Source: JAFGLY01 sp041309225 (GTDB taxonomy: Bacteria; Myxococcota_A; UBA796; JAFGLY01). From it: DNA of 64,000 nucleotides. The stretch covers positions 14,293 through 78,292 of the forward strand of contig JBFYZZ010000152.1 of the NCBI GenBank assembly GCA_041309225.1. Reading direction: 5' to 3'. This document shows positions 9,818 to 21,158 of the stretch, one piece after another (position 1 is the stretch's first letter; each line of letters starts with the position of its first letter). Below the pieces are notes generated by a model. It saw only the letters and a list, made by a program, of their open reading frames with translations, was not told the DNA's origin and ran no database searches. The position numbers and the translations under genes were made by a program.

Positions 9818-9840
9818 GGTGCCGCCGCCCCGGCGGCACC
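9818..9840. terminator. Bidirectional hairpin after the phosphohexomutase gene
   Basis: A perfect 10-bp stem GGTGCCGCCG / CGGCGGCACC with a CCC loop lies between two convergent genes, 9 bp after the mutase stop. Confidence 0.6.
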
Positions 9841-9860
9841 TGGAGGGGCGCGCGGCGGGA

Positions 9861-10097
9861 TCAGAAGGTGATCTCGCCTTCCTCGCGCGGACGATCGTAC
9901 TTCGCGTTGCGCCCGAACAGGAGCGCCCGGAAGATGGGCTTCAGGTTCCCCGCCATGAGGGCATGGTGGGGGGTGAGGCCCGCGGTGGAGGTGCGTGCAC
10001 AGGCGGACACGCCCAGGCCGGGGGACACACCGAGGCCGTCCGCGAGGGCGACCGGCACGCCGAGGAGCAGGGTCACGACGAGCATGCGGCGGAGCAT
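9861..10097 (-). CDS. Hypothetical small secreted protein
   Basis: 78 residues beginning MLRRMLVVTLLLGVPVALA, a clear signal peptide. The mature part (about 58 residues) has one Cys, a His-His pair and a charged C-terminus (KYDRPREEGEITF). The ATG at 10097 is preceded by GGAGG at 6 bp, better than the in-frame upstream starts. No family recognised. Confidence 0.65.
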   Translation of the reverse strand: MLRRMLVVTLLLGVPVALADGLGVSPGLGVSACARTSTAGLTPHHALMAGNLKPIFRALLFGRNAKYDRPREEGEITF

Positions 10098-10122
10098 ACA
10101 ACCTCCAGTGGAGTCGGGCGGC

Positions 10123-10145
10123 GTGCGAGGTGGCACACCACGCAC
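10123..10145. promoter_or_regulatory. Hairpin/inverted repeat in divergent intergenic region
   Basis: GTGCGAGGTG pairs with CACCACGCAC around a GCA loop with one mismatch. It lies between the divergent starts at 10097 and 10302 and could be an operator shared by both genes. A TTGACC further along has no matching -10, so no promoter is called. Confidence 0.3.
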
Positions 10146-10301
10146 GACATCGTATCCGTGTCCGCACGGAGCCGCTCGTTGACCCCGCGGCGCGTACGCA
10201 AGGGGATTGTGAGGAAATGGTGGCGGTGCCGACCCGGATCACGACGCGGGATACGTTTCAGCCCACTCAGCACCGGAACCCCAACTCCAGGTGGAACGAC
10301 C

Positions 10302-11528
10302 ATGAACATCCTGAAGGCGATCCTGGGTGTCCTCCTGCTCGCCGGCGGTCTCGCCGGCACCTCTCCCGCCTCTGCCGCCAAGGCAGGCACGTCCGGCGCC
10401 ACCGAGCCGTTCTACATGAAGGACGTGCAGGCCACGGTCAACCTGCCCCCGGGCTGGGAGATGTCCCGCTGGTCCGACTGGGACTTCCGCGCCAAGACGC
10501 ACGACGGGGGTCTCCAGATGAACCTGACCTTCACCAAGTACCAGGTCGATCCCTCGCAGGAGGCGGCCGAGGGCTGGGTGAAGTTGCACACCAAGACGCT
10601 CGAGGAGGTCAAGGCGGTCGACATCAAGCCCGTCCGCACCGAGGTCGTCACCATCGGCAGCCGGACCGTGGACCGCGTGGACCTCTCCTTCAAGTTCAGC
10701 CCGACCGGGCCCGATGGCCTGTGGCAGTCGATGTCGGTCCCGGCCTGCGCCAAGACCATCCACATCGCGATCGTCTCGAACCTGAAGAACGTGCAGCTCG
10801 CCGAGGATGCGCTCAAGTACGTCGTCGAGCACCTCCAGATGGAGCGCGACGCCGACGTCCTCGACGAGTACCGGGGCCCGGTCGCCGTGGAGAAGGCCGA
10901 GTACGCCACCACCCTGCCCGAGACCTGGCGTCGCCCGACGCCCGCCGAGATGCCCCTGGTCGTGGACCGGATCTCCAAGCTCGGCCAGGACCAGGTGAAC
11001 CCGGACAAGTGCTTCGTGGCGATCCACCCCCTGCCCAACACGGATCCCGACCTGCTCATGTTCTGCCAGAGCGGGCTCTACCTCGACAAGGTCGACGAGC
11101 ACTCCTGGGAGGGCGTCGAGAAGACGGTCTACGATCGCTTCTTCGCCAAGAAGGCCGACGCGCCCCACGCCGAGAAGCTCATGATCGGCGATCGCCTCGG
11201 CTTCTTCTACCGGCCTCCCGCGCCCAACGACACCCTGCGGGTGTCGGTCGCGCCCTACAACAAGGGCATCGTGATGGGCTGGGGTCTCACCCACAAGGAC
11301 CGTGGGGAGACGCTCGAGAAGGCCATGAAGGCGGTGCTCGCCGAGATGAAGTACACGGGGCCCGAGGGCGGGGTGCAGCCCGTCGGCATCGCCAAGTACG
11401 TGGACTACGTCGTCAAGTACCGCCGGGCCAGCCCCATGTTCTGGGGCCCGCTGGTCCTCATCGGCGGGGTGATCGTGCTCCTCTTCGTGCTGTTCGGCCG
11501 GAAGAAGAAGGTCACCTACACGTACTAG
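10302..11528 (+). CDS. Hypothetical exported protein with C-terminal membrane anchor
   Basis: 408 residues: signal peptide (ILKAILGVLLLAGGLAG), a long soluble part, and one C-terminal membrane segment (about 383-402, FWGPLVLIGGVIVLLFVLFG) followed by a KKK stop-transfer signal. The periplasmic part seems to hold two similar modules, each opening with a VNLPPGW or ATTLPETW type strand, as in PsbP/Mog1-like folds, but that resemblance is weak. AGGTGG lies 7 bp before the ATG. It is alone on its strand until the peptidase gene 103 bp downstream. Function unknown. Confidence 0.7.
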   Translation: MNILKAILGVLLLAGGLAGTSPASAAKAGTSGATEPFYMKDVQATVNLPPGWEMSRWSDWDFRAKTHDGGLQMNLTFTKYQVDPSQEAAEGWVKLHTKTLEEVKAVDIKPVRTEVVTIGSRTVDRVDLSFKFSPTGPDGLWQSMSVPACAKTIHIAIVSNLKNVQLAEDALKYVVEHLQMERDADVLDEYRGPVAVEKAEYATTLPETWRRPTPAEMPLVVDRISKLGQDQVNPDKCFVAIHPLPNTDPDLLMFCQSGLYLDKVDEHSWEGVEKTVYDRFFAKKADAPHAEKLMIGDRLGFFYRPPAPNDTLRVSVAPYNKGIVMGWGLTHKDRGETLEKAMKAVLAEMKYTGPEGGVQPVGIAKYVDYVVKYRRASPMFWGPLVLIGGVIVLLFVLFGRKKKVTYTY

Positions 11529-11631
11529 CGGGGCCGGATCCGATCGGGTCACGCCGGCGGGTCATCCCGGCGGACGAACACGGGCCGCCTTCGACCCGCG
11601 GGCGCGATACCTGGGGTGCACGGAGGACCCG

Positions 11632-13461
11632 ATGCACCGCCCCCTCATCCCGCTCGCCCTGCTCACCCTCGTCCCGCTCGCGCCGTCGGTGGCCGCCCCC
11701 GCCGCCGAGCCGCCCGCTGCCGAGCCCACCCTCACGCCCATCCAGCAGGAGGCCGAGGCCTTCCTCGGAGCCACCGAGACCCGCCTCCTCCAGGAGATGA
11801 TCCGCAGGGAACGGGCGGCCTGGGTCCAGGACAACTTCATCACCGTCGACACCGAGGCCATGGCCGCCGAAGCCGCCCAGGGGTTGATGGCCTTCATCTC
11901 CGAGGCCGTTCCCGCCTCCCGGAAGTTCGACGGAGCCGCCGTCACGCCCCTCCAGCGCCGCAAGCTGGACCTGCTGCGGCACTGGATCGACGCCCCCGCA
12001 CCCCGCGACCCGGGCCGGCGGGACGAGCTGGCCGCCACCATGGCGAGGATGCAGTCCCGCTACGGCGCGGGCAGGTACTGCCCGGAGCGCCTGCAGGGCC
12101 AGTGCCTCGACCTCGACCAGCTCTCCGCGATCCTCGCCACCAGCCGGAACTGGGACGAGCTCCTCGACGCCTGGACGGGCTGGCGCACGATCTCGGCGCC
12201 CATGCGCGACGAGTACGCCCGCTTCGTGCAGCTCGCCAACGAGGGCGCCAAGGAGATCGGGGCCGACGACGTCGGCGAGATCTGGCGATCCCGGTACGAC
12301 ATGCCGCCCGAGCAGCTCGCCGCCGAGGTCGAGCGCCTGTGGAACCAGGTGAGGCCGCTCTACCGGGATCTCCACGGGTACACGCGAGGTCGCCTGGTCA
12401 AGCAGTACGGGGCCGACAAGGTGCCCGTGAACGGGCTCATCCCCTCCCACCTGCTGGGCAACATGTGGGCCCAGGACTGGACGGCGCTCTACCCGCTCCT
12501 CGCGCCTGCCAACGACATGCCCATGGATCTCGACGCGGCCATCAAGGCCCGGAACTGGACCGGCCAGGCCATGGTGAAGCAGGGCGAGGGCTTTTTCCGC
12601 TCCCTCGGCCTCGATCCGCTTCCGGCCACGTTCTGGGAGCGCTCGCTGTTCGTCAAGCCGGCCGACCGCGACGTGGTGTGCCACGCCAGCGCGTGGGACG
12701 TCGACTTCGACCAGGACGTCCGCATCAAGATGTGCATACGGCCCGACTTCGAAAGCTTCCAGACCATCCACCACGAGCTGGGCCACATCTACTACTACCT
12801 GGCCGTTCGGGGGTACTCGACGCTCCTCCGCCGCGACGCCATGGACGCCTTCAACGAGGCGATCGGCGACACCATCGCGCTCTCGGTCACGCCCGCGTAC
12901 CTCGAGAAGACCGCGATCCTGAGCGGGGTCCCGGACGACGACGCCGTCGGCCCGCTCCTGCGGCGGGCGCTCGACGCGGTGGCGTTCCTGCCCTTCAGCG
13001 TCGTGGTGGATCGCTGGCGCTGGGACGTCTTCTCCGGCGGCGTGCAGCCGGAGTCCTACAACACGCGGTGGTGGGACCTGGTCCGGGCCTACCAGGGCAT
13101 CGCGCCCCCCGTGACGCGCACCGAGGACGACTTCGATCCCGGCGCCAAGTACCACGTCCCGGCCAACGTCCCCTACACCCGGTACTTCCTCTCCACCATC
13201 CTGCAGTACCAGTTCCATCGCGCGCTGTGCAGGGAGGCCGGGTACCGGGGGCCGCTCCACCTCTGCTCCATCCACGGCAACGAGGCGGCCGGGAAGAAGC
13301 TCGAGGCCATGCTGGAGATGGGGGCCACGAAGCCCTGGCCCGAGGCGCTGAAGGCGCTCACCGGAGAGACGCGGATCGACGCCGGCGCCCTGCTCGAGTA
13401 CTACGCGCCCCTGCGACGCTGGCTGCGAACCCAGAACAACAGGAACCCCGTCGGCTGGTGA
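11632..13461 (+). CDS. M2 family peptidyl-dipeptidase (ACE-like)
   Basis: 609-residue exported zinc peptidase related to angiotensin-converting enzyme, which removes C-terminal dipeptides. A signal peptide precedes a helical body. The zinc site is HHELGH (His381, Glu382, His385), with the third ligand Glu409 in NEAIGD (ACE has HEAIGD; the preceding His is Asn here). Other ACE blocks are recognisable: VVCHASAWD near 345 and LQYQFHRALC near 523. Length matches single-domain bacterial ACE homologues. The sequence gives no membrane anchor, so a periplasmic location is likely. Role in peptide nutrition or processing is inferred. Confidence 0.92.
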   Translation: MHRPLIPLALLTLVPLAPSVAAPAAEPPAAEPTLTPIQQEAEAFLGATETRLLQEMIRRERAAWVQDNFITVDTEAMAAEAAQGLMAFISEAVPASRKFDGAAVTPLQRRKLDLLRHWIDAPAPRDPGRRDELAATMARMQSRYGAGRYCPERLQGQCLDLDQLSAILATSRNWDELLDAWTGWRTISAPMRDEYARFVQLANEGAKEIGADDVGEIWRSRYDMPPEQLAAEVERLWNQVRPLYRDLHGYTRGRLVKQYGADKVPVNGLIPSHLLGNMWAQDWTALYPLLAPANDMPMDLDAAIKARNWTGQAMVKQGEGFFRSLGLDPLPATFWERSLFVKPADRDVVCHASAWDVDFDQDVRIKMCIRPDFESFQTIHHELGHIYYYLAVRGYSTLLRRDAMDAFNEAIGDTIALSVTPAYLEKTAILSGVPDDDAVGPLLRRALDAVAFLPFSVVVDRWRWDVFSGGVQPESYNTRWWDLVRAYQGIAPPVTRTEDDFDPGAKYHVPANVPYTRYFLSTILQYQFHRALCREAGYRGPLHLCSIHGNEAAGKKLEAMLEMGATKPWPEALKALTGETRIDAGALLEYYAPLRRWLRTQNNRNPVGW

Positions 13462-13494
13462 TCCGGGGGGGGGCGCGATCCCCCTGGAGGTACC

Positions 13495-15861
13495 ATGGAA
13501 GACTTCGAGCGACTGGGCGCGTTCTACCTCGGACGCGAGCTGGATACCGCCACCCGCGCGCCGGGCCCGCTGCTCCTCCTGGACGCCCGGGACCTGACCA
13601 CGCACGGCGTCGTGATCGGCATGACCGGCAGCGGCAAGACGGGGCTGGCCATCGCCCTGCTCGAGGAGGCCGCGATCGACGGGGTCCCGGTGATCGCGAT
13701 CGACCCCAAGGGAGACCTGGGCAACCTCCTGCTCTCCTTCCCCGACCTCGCGCCCGCCGACTTCCGGCCCTGGGTGGAGGAGGAGGCGGCCGCCAAGGGC
13801 CTGGATCCGGCCGTACTCGCGGACCGGGAGGCGACCCGGTGGCGGGAGGGGCTGGCCGCGTGGGGCCAGGGACCCGACCGGATCCGGCGCCTCCGGGACC
13901 GCGTGGACCTCGCCATCTACACCCCCGGCGCCCGGGCACGGCCGCTCGCGGTGCTCCGGGGGTTCGACGCGCCCTCCGAGGCGGTGCGGCTCGATCCGGT
14001 GGCCCTCGGCGAGCGCGTCCGCAACACGGTGTCCGGCCTGCTCGGGCTCCTCGGGATCGAGGCCGATCCGCTCCGCAGCCGGGAGCACCTCCTCCTGTCG
14101 GCGCTGCTCTCGGCCGCGTGGGGCGAGGGCCGTGGCCTCGACCTCGGCACCCTCGTGGGGGCCGTCCGCGAGCCGCCCTTCGACCGCCTGGGCGTCATGG
14201 ACCTGGAGACGTTCTACCCGGCGAAGGATCGCTTCGAGCTCGCCCTGTTGCTGAACGGGCTCCTCGCCTCCCCCACGTTCGCCGCCTGGGCCGAGGGGGA
14301 GCCGCTCGACGTGCGCACGCTCCTCTGGACCGCCGACGGCCGGCCCCGTGTATCCGTGATCTCCATCGCGCACCTGCCCGACGCCGAACGCATGTTCCTC
14401 GTCACGCGCGTGCTCGACGAGGTGCTCGCCTGGACCCGCGCCCAGGCGGGCACGCCCAGCCTGCGGGCGCTCCTCTACATGGACGAGGTCTTCGGGTTCT
14501 TCCCGCCGGTGGCCGCGCCGCCCTCCAAGGCCCCGATGCTCACGCTCCTCAAGCAGGCGCGGGCCTTCGGCCTCGGTGTGGTGCTCGCCACCCAGAACCC
14601 CGTGGACCTCGACTACAAGGGCCTGGGCAACGCCGGTACGTGGTTCGTGGGGCGGCTGCAGACCGAGCGCGACGTCGCGCGCGTGGTCGATGCGCTGGAG
14701 GCCGCGGCGGCCGGAACCTCGCGCGCCGAACTCGCGGCCCTGCTCACGGGGCTCGCCCCGCGCACCTTCCTGCTGCACTCGATCCACGCGGCGCGGCCCT
14801 TGGTCTTCTCCTCCCGCTGGGCCATGTCCTACCTCCGGGGTCCCCTGACACTCCCGCAGATCGCCACGCTCTCCCCAGCCCCGGCGTCCGTCACCCCCGT
14901 CGCCTCGGCGATGCCTGCGCCCATCGCCCCGTCGTCTCAGGCCGGCGCGGCCCCGGCGGCCGGGGACCGCGCACGCGCGGGGGCCCGTCCCATTCTCCCC
15001 CCAGAGATCCCACAGTTCTTCGCCCCGATCCAGGGTCAGCCCTCCGGCAGGGTCTACCGGGCCCGCGTGCTCGGCGCCGCCCGCGTCCGGACCGTGAACG
15101 CGAAGGCCGGCGTGGACCTGATCCGGCCGGTCCGGCGCGTGGCCGCACCCACCTCCGGCCCCCTCCCGGTCGACTGGGACCGGTCTTCGACCTTCGAGAT
15201 CGACCTCACCCAGCTGGAGCGGGAGCCCGCGGCCGGCGTGCCCTTCGAGCCGCCGGGGGTGGGACTCCAGGCCCGCCACCTGGATCGCTGGGGCAGGGAT
15301 CTCACGCGCTGGCTCCAGGTCCACGGCGGGATCACGCTCCTCCAGGCGCCACGCCTCAAGCTCGTGGCGAGGCCAGGGGAGGCGGAGGCGGACTTCCGGA
15401 TCCGCGTGGCGCAGGCCGCCCGCGAGTCCCGGGACGCCATGGTCGAGCGGCTTCGGGCGAAGCACGCCACCCGCCTCGCCGGCCTCGCGGAGAAGGTGCG
15501 GCGGGCCGAGGCCCGGGTCCAGGCCCAGGCCGCGCAGGCCAGCCAGAAGAAGCTCGAGACCGCCGTCTCGATGGGCATGGGCATCTTCGGTGGCCTCTTC
15601 GGCCGCCGCTCGCTCACCTCGCGTGCGGGCAGCGCCATCCGCTCGGCGGGTCGCGCCTACCAGGAGTCCAAGGACGTGGACCGGGCCCGGGAGGACCTCG
15701 AGGCCGCGCGCGCGGCCCTGACCGACGCCGAGGCCCGGATCGCCGAGGAGGTCCGGTCGATGGAGTTGGGCGGGGAGGAGCCGCTGGTGCCGCTGCCGCT
15801 CGCCCCGCGCGCCACGGACGTCTCCCTGGACCTCGTCGCCGTGCTCTGGGAAGCGGACTAG
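13495..15861 (+). CDS. HerA/DUF87-type ATP-binding protein
   Basis: 788-residue P-loop ATPase of the HerA/FtsK superfamily. Walker A is GMTGSGKT (42-49), followed by VIAIDPKGDLGNLLLSFPD, a block seen in DUF87 helicases. Walker B is LLYMDEVFGFF, near residue 326, with the sensor-like LATQNPVDLDYK after it. From about 470 on there is a Pro/Ala linker, then a C-terminal half with a Gly-rich hydrophobic patch (FGGLFGRRS) and a coiled coil (about 650-770). No nuclease partner (NurA-like) lies beside it, and the neighbour downstream is convergent. Function beyond ATP-driven DNA or protein translocation is unknown. Confidence 0.75.
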   Translation: MEDFERLGAFYLGRELDTATRAPGPLLLLDARDLTTHGVVIGMTGSGKTGLAIALLEEAAIDGVPVIAIDPKGDLGNLLLSFPDLAPADFRPWVEEEAAAKGLDPAVLADREATRWREGLAAWGQGPDRIRRLRDRVDLAIYTPGARARPLAVLRGFDAPSEAVRLDPVALGERVRNTVSGLLGLLGIEADPLRSREHLLLSALLSAAWGEGRGLDLGTLVGAVREPPFDRLGVMDLETFYPAKDRFELALLLNGLLASPTFAAWAEGEPLDVRTLLWTADGRPRVSVISIAHLPDAERMFLVTRVLDEVLAWTRAQAGTPSLRALLYMDEVFGFFPPVAAPPSKAPMLTLLKQARAFGLGVVLATQNPVDLDYKGLGNAGTWFVGRLQTERDVARVVDALEAAAAGTSRAELAALLTGLAPRTFLLHSIHAARPLVFSSRWAMSYLRGPLTLPQIATLSPAPASVTPVASAMPAPIAPSSQAGAAPAAGDRARAGARPILPPEIPQFFAPIQGQPSGRVYRARVLGAARVRTVNAKAGVDLIRPVRRVAAPTSGPLPVDWDRSSTFEIDLTQLEREPAAGVPFEPPGVGLQARHLDRWGRDLTRWLQVHGGITLLQAPRLKLVARPGEAEADFRIRVAQAARESRDAMVERLRAKHATRLAGLAEKVRRAEARVQAQAAQASQKKLETAVSMGMGIFGGLFGRRSLTSRAGSAIRSAGRAYQESKDVDRAREDLEAARAALTDAEARIAEEVRSMELGGEEPLVPLPLAPRATDVSLDLVAVLWEAD

Positions 15862-15949
15862 CCCGCGGGCGTGCTGCCAGCGCTCCGGGTCGTGCGGCAC
15901 CAGGGCCTCGATCCAATCCGGGTAGTCCTCGTGGCGCGTCTCCGGGCAT

Positions 15950-18832
<2,883 letters not shown>

Positions 18833-18861
18833 GGGCGGAGGGGTAACCCCCTGCGCGAACG

Positions 18862-19548
18862 TCAGGCCGGTTGCTGCATGAACTGGGTCAGTTGCTTCCG
18901 GTCCTTGATGACGAGACCTTCGCGGCGGGTCTCGACGAAGCCCTCGCGCTGCCACCGGGTCAGCACGCGGATCGTGGTCTCGACGCGACAGCCCACCATG
19001 CTGGCGAGGTCGCCCCGGGTCAGGCGGACCGGTACGAACGTGCCGCGGGAGTCGGGCAGGCCGACGTCGTCGCCGATGCGCAGGAGCACGCGGGCGAGGC
19101 GCTGCTCGACGGGCCCGTGCGCCATCTCCTCGAGCCGCTCCACGAACGACTGGAGGCGCATGTGGGAAAGCGCCAGGAGCGTGGACCCGAGCTCGGGCTG
19201 GCGCTCGAGGAGCTCGCGCAGGCGGGAGCGATCGATCCGGATCCCGCGTCCGGAGGCCAGGACCGTGCAGGTGGAGGTGTGGTGGGCCTCGGGCAGGGCG
19301 GCGCCTGCGCCCATGAGCTGGCCGCGGTGGACGAGGTCGAGGATGACGTCGCGGCCGCCGGGCCACTCGCGGGTCAGCTTGAGCGTGCCCGTACAGACGA
19401 CGAGCATCCAGTCGGCGGGGTCGCCCTGGCGCCAGAGCACGTCGCCCCGCTTGTAGCGAAGGATCTCGCCCTGCTGCATGATCGCGGCGTTGACGTGGGC
19501 CTCGAGACAGGGATGGACGCAGGGGCAGATCGTGCGTTCGGTCGGCAT
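18862..19548 (-). CDS. Crp/Fnr family transcriptional regulator
   Basis: 228 residues. An N-terminal cysteine cluster (Cys8, Cys10, Cys14 in CPCVHPC) is followed by a cyclic-nucleotide-type beta-roll (about 28-130), a dimerisation helix and a winged helix-turn-helix (LTRGDLASMVGCRVETTIRVL) near the C-terminus. The cysteine cluster recalls FNR-type iron-sulfur sensors, but its spacing differs from E. coli FNR, so ligand and signal are open. It is divergent from an NtrC-type regulator, with a TGAT-N4-ATCA box in between. The ATG at 19548 keeps the cysteine cluster at the N-terminus, as in FNR. Confidence 0.9.
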   Translation of the reverse strand: MPTERTICPCVHPCLEAHVNAAIMQQGEILRYKRGDVLWRQGDPADWMLVVCTGTLKLTREWPGGRDVILDLVHRGQLMGAGAALPEAHHTSTCTVLASGRGIRIDRSRLRELLERQPELGSTLLALSHMRLQSFVERLEEMAHGPVEQRLARVLLRIGDDVGLPDSRGTFVPVRLTRGDLASMVGCRVETTIRVLTRWQREGFVETRREGLVIKDRKQLTQFMQQPA

Positions 19549-19734
19549 GGGGTCACCGGGTGGAGGGGGCGGTGAAGACTGCAAGGGTCGTGCCAGGATC
19601 TGAGTGCGCAATCATGATCTGCGGCAGAATTCGAACATCCGCGATCGGTGGAGGCACCCCCTCGTGGGGGCGGTCATCCGAACGTGCGAAAACACACAAC
19701 CCGATCGGATGCCCCCTGTTGTATCTCGCACAAG

Positions 19735-19746
19735 TGATGTAGATCA
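19735..19746. promoter_or_regulatory. FNR-type binding site
   Basis: TGAT-GTAG-ATCA is a perfect match to the core of the FNR/FixK box (TTGAT-N4-ATCAA). It sits 23 bp upstream of the response-regulator ATG and in the region shared with the Crp/Fnr gene, a natural place for auto- and cross-regulation. The 221-bp region also holds a CCCCC-TCGT-GGGGG hairpin near 19656. Confidence 0.5.
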
Positions 19747-19769
19747 GATGCCCCACCCTGGGAGGCCGT

Positions 19770-21158
19770 ATGTCCGGTCAGGCGAAGATCCTGGTCTGCG
19801 ACGACGAGGAGCTCATCCGCTGGTCGCTGTCCGAGTACCTCCAGAAGGAGGGGTACCGCGTGGTGGAGGCGGCAGACGGGATGCAGTGCCTCGAGCAGGT
19901 CGCCAACGAGGTGCCGGACCTCGTGGTCCTGGACCTCAAGATGCCCCGCATGGGGGGGATGGAGGTCCTCCAGCACCTCCAGGACACCGATCCGCTGCTG
20001 CCGGTGGTGGTCATCACCGCCCACGGCGCGGTGGACTCGGCGCTCGAGGCGACGCGGCTCGGGGCGCGGGCCTACCTCGCGAAGCCGTTCGATCTGCGGG
20101 AGGTGGGCCTCCTGCTCCAGCAGGTGCTCAAGGCCCACTCGCTCGAGGCCCAGGTCCGGTACCTGAGGGACCGCCGCGCCTCGTCCTACGACCGAGTGAT
20201 CGGGCAGTCCGCGGCCATGCGCCGCCTGGTGGAGACGCTGCGTCGCCTCGAGACCGTGGACGCCCCGACCGTGCTCCTCATCGGCGAGTCGGGCACGGGC
20301 AAAGACCTCATCGCCCACGCCATCCACGAGAACGGCATGCGCCGGAACGCGCCCTTCATGGAGGTGGACTGCGCGGGCCTCACCGAGACGCTCATCGAGT
20401 CGGAGCTGTTCGGGCACGAGCGGGGCGCCTTCACCGACGCCAAGACGACCAAGCGGGGGCTGTTCGAGCTGGCCCGCGGGGGCACCATCTTCCTGGACGA
20501 GATCAGCGAGATGTCGGTGGGGACCCAGGCCAAGCTCCTCCGTTCGCTGGAGAACCGCCGGTTCAAACGGGTGGGCGGTGTCGCGGACATCGAGCTCGAC
20601 GCCGGGATCATCGCCGCCACCAACCGCGACCTGGGCGAGGAGGTGCGCCAGGGCCGGTTCCGGGAGGATCTCTTCTTCCGCCTCAACGTGGTGCGGATCA
20701 TCGTCCCCCCGCTCCGCGCCCGGCGGGAGGACATCCCGCTCCTGGCCGAGCACTTCCTGAAGCGGTTCAACCAGAAGTTCGGCCGGGACGTCCGGAGCAT
20801 CTCGCCGGAGGCGCAGCGGCGCCTGAAGGCCTATGCCTGGCCCGGCAACGTCCGGGAGCTGCGCAACGTGCTCGAGCGGGTGGTGATCCTGGAGGCGGAC
20901 GAGGTCGTCCTGGCCTCCCACCTCCCGCCGGAACTGCGGTTCCCCTCGGACGCCGACGAGGGAGCGCTCCCCGAGACGCGCTTCGTTCTCCCCGAGCAGG
21001 GTCTGGACCTCGAGACCCTGGAGCGGAGCCTGCTCGACCAGGCCATGGCCCGGACGGGCGGCAACCAGTCCCAGGCCGCCCGCCTCCTGGGCATCAGCCG
21101 GTACGCCCTGCGCTACCGCCTGGAGAAGGCGAAGGATCCCCAGGCGCGGGGAGGCTGA
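19770..21158 (+). CDS. Sigma-54-dependent response regulator, NtrC type
   Basis: 462 residues with the full three-domain plan: receiver (phospho-acceptor Asp55, acidic pair Asp11/Asp12, Lys105), AAA+ domain (Walker A GESGTGKD 172-179, Walker B GTIFLDE, arginine-finger region) and a Fis-type HTH at the C-terminus (QSQAARLLGISRYALRYRL). The sigma-54 contact loop reads GAFTDA (219-224) instead of the usual GAFTGA, a variant known in some members. The likely partner is the sensor kinase gene whose 3' end overlaps it on the opposite strand by 65 bp. Confidence 0.95.
   Translation: MSGQAKILVCDDEELIRWSLSEYLQKEGYRVVEAADGMQCLEQVANEVPDLVVLDLKMPRMGGMEVLQHLQDTDPLLPVVVITAHGAVDSALEATRLGARAYLAKPFDLREVGLLLQQVLKAHSLEAQVRYLRDRRASSYDRVIGQSAAMRRLVETLRRLETVDAPTVLLIGESGTGKDLIAHAIHENGMRRNAPFMEVDCAGLTETLIESELFGHERGAFTDAKTTKRGLFELARGGTIFLDEISEMSVGTQAKLLRSLENRRFKRVGGVADIELDAGIIAATNRDLGEEVRQGRFREDLFFRLNVVRIIVPPLRARREDIPLLAEHFLKRFNQKFGRDVRSISPEAQRRLKAYAWPGNVRELRNVLERVVILEADEVVLASHLPPELRFPSDADEGALPETRFVLPEQGLDLETLERSLLDQAMARTGGNQSQAARLLGISRYALRYRLEKAKDPQARGG

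Noticed and set aside
10170..10220. TTGACC near 10178 as a promoter
   Set aside because: No acceptable -10 at 16-18 bp; the region is too GC-rich to judge.
11512..15900. A very long open frame on the minus strand opposite the ACE-like and HerA-like genes
   Set aside because: High GC leaves antisense frames open. Its translation is repetitive in Gly/Arg/Glu/His without domains, while the plus-strand genes have clear families.
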